Part shown: piece by piece, positions 41,375 to 48,222 of the stretch
Numbering within the stretch: the stretch's first letter is position 1
Layout: each line of letters starts with the position of its first letter
NCBI GenBank assembly: GCA_963779685.1
Contig: CAVZZG010000003.1
Coordinates: 992,001-1,056,000 of the forward strand
Direction of reading: 5' to 3'
Source: CAVZZG01 sp963779685
Lineage (GTDB): Bacteria; Actinomycetota; Thermoleophilia; Gaiellales; F1-60-MAGs149
DNA: 64,000 bases
Translations under genes and position numbers: made by a program
Notes under the pieces: model-generated
The model's database searches: none
Seen by the model: only the letters and a program-made list of their open reading frames with translations
Told to the model about the DNA's origin: nothing

Positions 41375-42606
41375 GCGCGGCCCTCGACGCCCTCGATCGG
41401 CGCACCGACGAGCTGGTGGCGTTCACCGCCGACCTCGTGCGCCGTCCCAGCCCGAACCCGCCGGGCGACACGCGCGCCGTCGCCGATGCCGTCGCCGCGC
41501 GCCTCGCCGAGCACGGCATCGTGGTCGAGGAGATCTCCGACCAGGTGCACACGCCGAACCTCGTCGCCAGCGTCACGGGCGACCGGCCCGGCCCCCACCT
41601 CGTGCTGTGCGGCCACATGGACGTGTACCCGCCCGGCCCGGGACACGCCTGGTCGGGCGATCCGTGGCGCGGCGAGATCGCCGGCGGACGCCTCCACGGA
41701 CGTGGCGCGGGCGACATGAAGAGCGGCCTGGCGACCCTCGTCGCGACGCTCCTCGCCCATGCCGAGACCCGGACGTTCGGCGGCCGCCTGACGCTGCTGG
41801 CGGTCTCCGACGAGATGAGCTTCTCGCCGCACGGCGCACCGCTGGTGCTCGAGCGTCGGCCCGATCTGGTCGGCGACGCCGTGATCGGTGCCGAGCCGAC
41901 ATCGCCGGACTTCGTGCTCTTCGGGGAGAAGGGCATGGCCTGGATCGAGCTGGAGGCCGAGGGCGGCAGCGGCGCCGGCGCCTACGCGGTCGGCGTGCCG
42001 AACGCCATCGAGCGCCTGGCGGCGGCGCTCGGCGATCTGGCTGCATTGCGCGACTGGCAGATCCCGATGCCGGACGACGTCGTGCAGGCGCTTCGGTCAG
42101 GCGGTGGCACGGACGGCCTGCCGCCCGAGGCGCTCACCTACGCCGACGACCGCGTGCTGCCGCTGGTCACCGTGAATGCCGGTGTGATCGCCGGGGGCCG
42201 CAAGATCAACCTGGTCGCCGACGCCGCCCGCTGCGAGCTCGACCTGCGCCTCCCGCCGGGCGGCGCGCTCGCCGACCTCCACGACCGCCTGCGCGGCATC
42301 CTCATCCGCCATCCCGGCGTCACGTACCGCGTCATCCAGGAGATGGCGCCCAACTACACCGACCCCGCCGATCCGCTGGTCGCAGGGCTGGTGACGGCCG
42401 GTGCGGCCGTGCGGGGCGTCGCCCCCCGCCCCGAGCTCGGCATCACGGCCTCCGACACCCGGCTCTGGCGGGCACGGGGCGTGCCGGCGGCCATGGTCGG
42501 CCCGCGCATCGCCGGGCAGGGCATGCCCGACGAGTCGATCGCCGTCGCCGACCTCGTGGACTGCGCGCGCATCGTCACCCGCGCGACCGCCGACCTTCTC
42601 GGCTAG
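41371..42606 (+). CDS. M20-family peptidase/deacylase (ArgE/DapE type)
   Basis: A 411-residue dinuclear zinc hydrolase: LVLCGHMDVYPPG (His-Asp ligands), GRGAGDMKSGLA, LLAVSDEMSFSPHG (catalytic acid region), VIGAEPTS and GITASDTRLWRARGVPAAMVGP. It resembles acetylornithine deacetylase/succinyl-diaminopimelate desuccinylase. The place of a typical dimerisation domain is kept. Exact substrate unknown. GTG start within the DAHP synthase stop. Confidence 0.85.
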   Translation: MSAALDALDRRTDELVAFTADLVRRPSPNPPGDTRAVADAVAARLAEHGIVVEEISDQVHTPNLVASVTGDRPGPHLVLCGHMDVYPPGPGHAWSGDPWRGEIAGGRLHGRGAGDMKSGLATLVATLLAHAETRTFGGRLTLLAVSDEMSFSPHGAPLVLERRPDLVGDAVIGAEPTSPDFVLFGEKGMAWIELEAEGGSGAGAYAVGVPNAIERLAAALGDLAALRDWQIPMPDDVVQALRSGGGTDGLPPEALTYADDRVLPLVTVNAGVIAGGRKINLVADAARCELDLRLPPGGALADLHDRLRGILIRHPGVTYRVIQEMAPNYTDPADPLVAGLVTAGAAVRGVAPRPELGITASDTRLWRARGVPAAMVGPRIAGQGMPDESIAVADLVDCARIVTRATADLLG

Positions 42607-42613
42607 AGGACCG

Positions 42614-42880
42614 TCAGAGAACTTCCGCGCCGAGGCGGTCGCGGATCAGCGGCAGGACGTCCTCGGGGTCCGGGTAGCGCCCGAGCATCTTCTTGGTGAA
42701 GACCAGCTCACCGTCGATGTGGACGTCGAAGATGCCGCCGGTGCCCGGAACCACCTCGAGCCGCTCGAGCACCGGGCCCCACCCGGCGAGGATGCGCGCG
42801 ACCAGACCGGCCGCGTTCGGGGCCGCCCCTCAGGGGACGCAGTATTCGATCCTGATGGAGTACGTCGGATTGAGTACCAC
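42614..42880 (-). CDS. SelW/SelT/SelH (Rdx) family selenoprotein, in-frame TGA = Sec17
   Basis: An 88-residue thioredoxin-like Rdx protein read through one TGA. From GTG 42880 the frame gives SIRIEYCVP, then TGA (42830-42832, codon 17), then GAAPNAAGLVARILAGWGP and VVPGTGGIFDVHIDGELVF, MLGRYPDPEDVLPLI, ending at TGA 42614-42616. The Rdx redox motif is C-x-x-C or C-x-x-U at exactly this place (C14-V-P-U17), and the GxGGxFDVxxDGxxxF and GRYP features are typical. A SECIS-like hairpin follows the TGA. TACGCT stands 7 nt before the GTG. SelW-type proteins are redox proteins of unsettled substrate. Because a stop-to-stop search breaks it, both halves look too short to be a gene. Confidence 0.82.
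42797..42815 (-). promoter_or_regulatory. bacterial SECIS-like hairpin
   Basis: CGCGGCC-GGTCT-GGTCGCG: a 7-bp stem (one G-U pair) with a 5-nt loop starting GG, the loop lying 22-26 nt after the TGA. Bacterial SECIS elements have a small apical loop with a G in its first two bases at about 16-37 nt from the UGA, so size and distance fit SelB recognition. Confidence 0.65.
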
Positions 42881-42887
42881 GGCGCGA

Positions 42888-42893
42888 AGCGTA
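42888..42893 (-). promoter_or_regulatory. -10 element TACGCT for the SelW-like gene
   Basis: TACGCT ends 7 nt before the GTG at 42880, the same layout as queG and others; it supports the N-terminus upstream of the TGA. Confidence 0.6.
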
Positions 42894-42946
42894 GACGCTG
42901 CGGGCGGAGCCGGTCACCCGGCCCCGCCCGATGCGCTGACTTCAGA

Positions 42947-45900
42947 TCACGAGGGCTGCGTCTTCGGCGCGGCGGCCGAGATGGCGTCGGTCGAGCCGGC
43001 CGCGTTGGCGGCGGTGACGACGCAGCGCAGGTAGAGGTCGATGTCGCCGGCGACGGCGTGGTACGAAGCTGACGTCGCACCGACGATCGGCCCTGGCATG
43101 TTCCCCTGCGGCCCTGCTCCCGCGCCGGCGAGGCAACTCGAGAACGCGGTGTTGTTGAGACAGCGATACCACTGGTAGGAGTAGGTGGTCGGGGTGTTCG
43201 ACCAGGTGCCGTTGGTGATGCTGCCCGTGGTGCCCGCCGTGCCGGAGCGCGGCTTCCAGGTGGACGGCGAGAACACCGGCAGCGTCAGGTTGACCGGCGG
43301 CGTGCCGCCGCCGCCTGCGGTCACCGTCCACGAGGCCGTCTGGCTCGCGGAGCCGCCGGTGTTCGTGACCGTGACGACGAAGGTGTGCGCGCCGACCGCG
43401 ACGCCGGAGAGGTTCACCGGCGTGGTGCACGGGGTGTAGGCCACGCCGTCGTAGGTGCAGGTGGTGGACGAGATGGTGCCGGTGGTCGTCCACGCGATCG
43501 TGGCCGTGGTTGCCGTCGTGGTCGGCGTCGGGGCCTGGCTGAGCGAGATCGTGGGCGGACTCACGGCCGCTGCCACCGACCAGGTGTAGCTCGCCGTCGC
43601 CGAGCCGCCCGAGTTCGCGACCGTGACCGAGAACGTGTGGGAACCGACCGCGAGGCTGGAGTAGCTCTGGCCGGAGGCGCAGGCCACGCCCGGAGCGGCG
43701 TCGAGCGAGCAGGTCGTGCTCGTCGGGGCGCCGCCGCCCGTCGTCCAGGCGAAGGTCGCCGTCGGCGGGGCATTGGTGGCGACCGGCGTCGAGGTCAGGG
43801 TGACCGTCGGGGCGACCGCGACGACCGTCCAGGCAGCCGTGGCGGTGCCCGAGCCGGTGGCGTTGGTCGCCGTGATGACGTAGGTGTGGGCTCCCAGTGC
43901 GAGCCCGCTGAGGGACGCCGGGGAGGTGCATGCCACCGCGGTGCCGGCGTCGAGCTTGCAGGTGGTCGAGGTCGGGCTGTTGGTGGCCGTCCAGGCGATG
44001 GAGGCCGTGGTCGCGGTCACCGACCCGGTCGGGGCGCTGGTGATCGTGACGACCGGCGCCGGTGCCTGCACCGTCCACGGGGTCGTCGTGGCCGTGCCCG
44101 TGCCGGCGATGTTGGTGGCGGAGACCGTCACCGAGTGCGAGCCGACCGAGAGACCCGACACGCTGTACGGGCTGGTGCAGGCCGTGGCCGTGCCGCCGTC
44201 GAGCGAGCAGGTGACCGTGGTCGGGCTGTTGGTGGTGGTGAAGGCGACGGCGCCCGAGGTCGCGGTGCCCGTGGCGGGCTGCGACGTGATGGTGACGGTC
44301 GGGGTGCCGACGATCGTCCAGGCGGCCGTGGCCGAGCCGGTGCCGGTGGCGTTGGTGGCGGCGACGACCACCGTGTGGGCGCCGACGGCGAGGGCCGAGT
44401 AGGCCTTCGGCGAGGTGCACGCCGTCGCCGCGCCACCGTCGATCGCGCAGGTGGTGGAGGTCGGGCTGTTGGTGGCAGTCCAGGCGATGGAGGCGCTGGT
44501 CGTGGCCACGGAGCCCGACGGCGCCGAGGTGATCGTCACGACCGGGGCCCCGACCGCGGGCGGCTGCACCGTCCATGCGGTGGTGGTGGCCGAGCCGGTG
44601 CCCGCGATGTTGGTCGCGGCGACCGTGACCGAGTGCGAGCCGACGGAGAGCGACGACATACTGTACGGGCTGGTGCAGGCCGTGGCCGTGCCGCCGTCGA
44701 GCGAGCAGGTGACCGTGGTCGGGCTGTTCGTGGCCGTGAAGGCCACGGCGCCGGAGGTCGAGGTTCCGGTCGACGGCTGCGAGGTGATGGTGACGACGGG
44801 AGCCGCGATGATCGTCCAGGCGGCGGTGGCCGAGCCGGAGCCGCCCGCGTTGGTGGCCGTCACGACCACCGAGTGGGAGCCCGCGGACAGGCTCGAGTAC
44901 GCCTGCGGCGAGGTGCATGCCGTCGCGCTGCCGCCATCCAGGGCGCAGGTCGTCGAGGTCGGGCTGTTCGTCGCCGTCCAGGCGATGGAGGCGGTGGTCG
45001 CAGCCACCGTGCCCGTCGGCGCGCTGGTGATGGTGACGACCGGGGGCTGCGGCAGCACCGACCACGCGGTGGTCGAGGCCGAGCCGGTGCCACCGGAGTT
45101 CGACGCCGTCACGGTGACGGAGTGCGAGCCCACCGAGAGCGCCGACATGCTGTACGGGCTGGTGCACGCGGTGGCGGTGCCACCGTCGAGCGAGCAGGTC
45201 ACGGTGGTCGGGCTGTTGGTCGCGGAGAACGCGACCGCGCCCGACGTGGACAGGCCGGTGGACGGCTGCGAGGTGATGGTGACGACCGGTGCCTGCACCG
45301 GTGCGACGACCGTCCAGGTGTAGGGCGTGACGGCTGCCAGGTCAGTCGTGTTCGAAACGTAGAGGCCGAACACGTGCGGGGCCTGGGCGAGCCCGGAATA
45401 GGACTTCGTGTACGTACCGGCGGTGCCGCCGGGGGTCGCCGAGCAGGCCGCGTAGGCCGCGCCGTCGATCGAGCACATGATGTTCGTGGCCTCACCGACG
45501 ATCGTGAACCCGAACGAGGCCGAGGTGGCCGTCGTGGTCGCACCCGGCGTCGAGGTCAGCTGGACGGTCACGGGATCGGTGATGGTCCACGCCAGGTCGG
45601 CGGGCGCCGACCAGCCGCGCACGTTCATGACCGCGACCCGGAAGATGTGCGATCCGGGATTCAGCGCGTTGGCGGTGTACGGCGGCGCGGTGCAGGGAAC
45701 GTCGGTCGAGTCGAGGTAGCAGACGGTGTCGGTGCCGGGGACGTCGGTCGACCAGTCGAAGATGGCGGTGCGAGCGGTGGTCGTCGCAGGCGGAGCGGCG
45801 ATGTAGGTCACGGTCGGCTTGACGGCCGCGACGGCCTTCACCAGCAGCACGATGTGATCGGCGATCCGGTTGGCGCCGCTGGTGTGGCTGTCGACGATGA

Positions 45901-46729
45901 CGGTGTCGTCGCGGCCGATGGTGCCGAGGGCGGCCGTCGAGCCGACGACGAAGTCGACCGGGTTGCTCCCGACCTGGCGTACCGAGATGTGCTGACCGCT
46001 GGCGGCGGTGACGACGCCCTGCACCTCGGACTTCTTGGAGTTGGCGAACTTGTCGCGGCCGGCCAGGAGGGCCCAGCGGACGGTCGTGAAGCTCGCGCTC
46101 GCGCCCGAGCCGCTGAGCGTGCTGTCGACCAGCACCGAGTCGCCGATCGCGACGGTCGAGAAGTCGACACCGCCGGGATCGACGCCGAGGTTGATGCCAC
46201 CGGGGAGCCGAAGTGCGATACCGCTGCCACCGGCGGCCGAAACCACGCCGGCGATGCGGACGCTGCGCACGTTGGGGAGCGCGGTGGTGGTGACCATGGA
46301 GAGCTTCGTGGTGCTCACGGCGGCCAGGACGAGCTGCGTCGTACCGAGCACCGATGGCCGCGCGCCCAGCACGCCGACGGCCGCGCCGCCGCTCGCGAGC
46401 ACCTCGATGCCGCGATCGACCCCGATGACGGTGCCGCGCACCTTGACTCGCTTGACCCGGGTCGAGAAGGTCGCCTTGGTGGCGACGAAGACGCCGATGG
46501 CGTTCCAGGAGCCGGACACCTTGATGCGACGGCCGAAGACCTTGCCGGGCCGCTTCGCGAGGCGAACCCGCGCGAGCGTGCCGTTGGAGCGGGCGACCAC
46601 GGCCGTGGTGGAGGACGGCTGCGCCACGACGACACCGACCACGGCGCTGGCCGACGAATGGGCGGGCACGGCAAGACCGAGCGACGCCACCGCCATCAAG
46701 CCCAATGCACGCAATCGAATTCGTCGCAC
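42947..46729 (-). CDS. large secreted protein of alternating Ig-like repeats
   Basis: A 1,260-residue exported protein. Signal peptide ALGLMAVASLGLAVPAHSSA; residues about 25-330 form a DUF5666-like beta region (RIKVSGSWNAIGVFVATKATF, VQGVVTAASGQHISVRQVG); then about ten Ig-like repeats of about 80 residues, each with two cysteines (TTCALDGG..ATACTSP) and a GSHSVTVTA segment. Two subtypes, starting VVTITSQP and VVTITSAP, alternate about three times, with near-identical DNA between copies. The C-terminal domain (TYSYQWYRCLNNTAFSSC) is of a type seen in other surface proteins of these bacteria. GTG at 46729 with AGGGGG 9 nt upstream. No sortase motif or membrane anchor is visible. Confidence 0.82.
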   Translation of the reverse strand: MRRIRLRALGLMAVASLGLAVPAHSSASAVVGVVVAQPSSTTAVVARSNGTLARVRLAKRPGKVFGRRIKVSGSWNAIGVFVATKATFSTRVKRVKVRGTVIGVDRGIEVLASGGAAVGVLGARPSVLGTTQLVLAAVSTTKLSMVTTTALPNVRSVRIAGVVSAAGGSGIALRLPGGINLGVDPGGVDFSTVAIGDSVLVDSTLSGSGASASFTTVRWALLAGRDKFANSKKSEVQGVVTAASGQHISVRQVGSNPVDFVVGSTAALGTIGRDDTVIVDSHTSGANRIADHIVLLVKAVAAVKPTVTYIAAPPATTTARTAIFDWSTDVPGTDTVCYLDSTDVPCTAPPYTANALNPGSHIFRVAVMNVRGWSAPADLAWTITDPVTVQLTSTPGATTTATSASFGFTIVGEATNIMCSIDGAAYAACSATPGGTAGTYTKSYSGLAQAPHVFGLYVSNTTDLAAVTPYTWTVVAPVQAPVVTITSQPSTGLSTSGAVAFSATNSPTTVTCSLDGGTATACTSPYSMSALSVGSHSVTVTASNSGGTGSASTTAWSVLPQPPVVTITSAPTGTVAATTASIAWTATNSPTSTTCALDGGSATACTSPQAYSSLSAGSHSVVVTATNAGGSGSATAAWTIIAAPVVTITSQPSTGTSTSGAVAFTATNSPTTVTCSLDGGTATACTSPYSMSSLSVGSHSVTVAATNIAGTGSATTTAWTVQPPAVGAPVVTITSAPSGSVATTSASIAWTATNSPTSTTCAIDGGAATACTSPKAYSALAVGAHTVVVAATNATGTGSATAAWTIVGTPTVTITSQPATGTATSGAVAFTTTNSPTTVTCSLDGGTATACTSPYSVSGLSVGSHSVTVSATNIAGTGTATTTPWTVQAPAPVVTITSAPTGSVTATTASIAWTATNSPTSTTCKLDAGTAVACTSPASLSGLALGAHTYVITATNATGSGTATAAWTVVAVAPTVTLTSTPVATNAPPTATFAWTTGGGAPTSTTCSLDAAPGVACASGQSYSSLAVGSHTFSVTVANSGGSATASYTWSVAAAVSPPTISLSQAPTPTTTATTATIAWTTTGTISSTTCTYDGVAYTPCTTPVNLSGVAVGAHTFVVTVTNTGGSASQTASWTVTAGGGGTPPVNLTLPVFSPSTWKPRSGTAGTTGSITNGTWSNTPTTYSYQWYRCLNNTAFSSCLAGAGAGPQGNMPGPIVGATSASYHAVAGDIDLYLRCVVTAANAAGSTDAISAAAPKTQPS
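43560..45300. repeat. tandem, alternating intragenic repeats (about 240-250 bp units)
   Basis: DNA encoding the Ig-like repeats; alternating A/B units share long stretches (for example the ACCGTGGTCGGGCTGTT block recurs), making the region prone to recombination or assembly collapse. Confidence 0.75.
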
Positions 46730-46919
46730 CGTCGCATTCCCCCTGTTTGCCGATCCGGTCTGGCCCACGTCGGTCGCGATCCGTCCAATGGGCGAAACCG
46801 CAGACCTGGTCTGCCGGTTCTGATTGAGCAATCGGACGTCCACGTTCAACGCAACACCCCCATGACGGGTAGTCGCTGGCCTCGTTTCATCAGGTTCACT
46901 CAGCCTCGGCCCCTACGGC

Positions 46920-46940
46920 GATCCCCCGGACGGGGGGATC
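46920..46940. repeat. palindrome GATCCCCC-N5-GGGGGATC between divergent genes
   Basis: Perfect 8-bp arms in the 256-bp region between the Ig-repeat gene and the permease remnant. Could be an operator or a hairpin; no other feature in this interval. Confidence 0.45.
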
Positions 46941-46985
46941 ACGGCCGCGGCACGGTGCCCGCCCGGCCGTCGATAATTCCGCTCC

Positions 46986-47378
46986 ATGACGACCGAAACC
47001 CCCTCCTCGTCCGCCTTCGCGGTCGAGACGAACGGAATCAACACCATCACGCCGCTCGAGCGCCGAGGTGCGCCGCGCGACCTGTTCTGGCCGTGGTGCG
47101 CCGCGAACATCGCGGTGCTCGGCATCTCCTACGGCTCGGTCAACGCCGTCGCCGTCGGCCTGATGGTGGTCGGCGCCGTGGTCGGCTGGGGGCTCGTGAC
47201 CAACTCGTTCGCGAGCTGGCTGTCGTGGCAGGGCTACCTGCTCGAGCCGTTCGGGCTCGGCGGCAAGGACGGGGCGTGGGCCTACGCCAACCTGGGCGTG
47301 CTGGCCGCCCTCGCCATCGGCTTCGCCGGCTACCTCCTGCTGGGTGCCCGGCACGTGCGGGCGCAGGTCACGGTCTAG
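46986..47378 (+). CDS. internally deleted NCS1-type permease (remnant)
   Basis: 130 residues. The N-terminus (AVETNGINTITPLERRGAPRDLFWPWCAANIAVLGISYG) is that of an NCS1 cytosine/purine/thiamine permease; the C-terminus (GGKDGAWAYANLGVLAALAIGFAGYLLLGARHVRAQ) is the end of such a permease. The roughly 300-350 residues of transport core between them are missing, without breaking the frame; the joint lies near GWGLVTNSFASW. GATAAT 8 nt before the ATG is intact. Probably a deletion remnant without transport activity, although a small membrane protein could still be made. Confidence 0.65.
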   Translation: MTTETPSSSAFAVETNGINTITPLERRGAPRDLFWPWCAANIAVLGISYGSVNAVAVGLMVVGAVVGWGLVTNSFASWLSWQGYLLEPFGLGGKDGAWAYANLGVLAALAIGFAGYLLLGARHVRAQVTV

Positions 47379-48148
47379 GCCGGGTCGGGCGTCTTTTCGG
47401 CGACGAACGCGAACTTGCGGACCCGGCCTTCCCGCAACCAGTCGCTCCAGAGCCGGTGGGCTGCCAGCAGCTCGTCCAGCGCCCGGCGCCCGATCTGCGC
47501 GGTGATGTCCGTCGCATCGGCGGTGAACGCGTCGATCAGCGAATCCGCCATGGCCTGGTGCGACCGGCTGCAGTCGTCCTGCCGGCGAACCACCAGTCCG
47601 GCCCCTTTCAGGCACGCGAGCATCTCGGGAAGCGGCGTGAGCCAGACGGTGTCGGCATCGGGCATGATCCGACGCTCTGCCTCGGTGAGAGGCAGACCCT
47701 CCTCCATGGTGAACGCGAAGCGACCGCCCGTCCCGAGTGCTCGGGATACCTCCTGCAGCAGCGTCTCCTTGTCGGAGAACGCGAGCATGGTCTCGAGCAG
47801 GAGCACGACGTCGAACGGGCCCGGCGGGACCGGCGGGATCGTCGAGTGCTCGAAGCGACAGGGAAGGTCGCCGGCGCTGGCACGTGCGATGCGAATGGCG
47901 CTGGAGCTGGCGTCCACCCCGAGGTAGGTGCACCGCAGCTCCCGGGTGATGAGCCGCCCGGGCCCGGCGATGCCGCAGCACAGGTCGAGCACGGAGACCC
48001 CGGGGCCGATGCCGGCCAGGCCCGCCAGTCGCCGGATCTCCCCCGCGCGCATGAAGCTCTCCTGCTCGACGAACTCGCCGGGGGCGTACGCCGATTCCCG
48101 CGCTCGCCGGAGGGCCTGGACGAACGGGCCGCGCTCGTCCTGCTTCAT
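47375..48148 (-). CDS. SAM-dependent methyltransferase
   Basis: A 257-residue class I methyltransferase: QESFMRAGEIRRLAGLAGI, SAM motif VLDLCCGIAGPGRLITREL, LGVDASSSAIRIARA, PFDVVLLLETMLAFSDKETLLQEVSRALGTGGRFAFT. Resembles small-molecule methyltransferases (ubiquinone/sarcosine type); substrate unknown. ATG at 48148 after GGGTGGGG; a GTG 9 nt upstream is possible. Its 3' end overlaps the end of the permease remnant by 4 bp (convergent). Confidence 0.8.
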   Translation of the reverse strand: MKQDERGPFVQALRRARESAYAPGEFVEQESFMRAGEIRRLAGLAGIGPGVSVLDLCCGIAGPGRLITRELRCTYLGVDASSSAIRIARASAGDLPCRFEHSTIPPVPPGPFDVVLLLETMLAFSDKETLLQEVSRALGTGGRFAFTMEEGLPLTEAERRIMPDADTVWLTPLPEMLACLKGAGLVVRRQDDCSRSHQAMADSLIDAFTADATDITAQIGRRALDELLAAHRLWSDWLREGRVRKFAFVAEKTPDPA

Positions 48149-48222
48149 ACGCCCCACCCGCGAATGAACCCGACCGCGGTGGTTCCCGTACTCCCCCGCG
48201 TACCCACGACCACGGAGGCGAG

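Noticed and set aside
43560..45300. Regular repeats considered as a CRISPR array
   Set aside because: Units are coding, about 240 bp, with conserved protein pattern; no short palindromic repeat or spacers.
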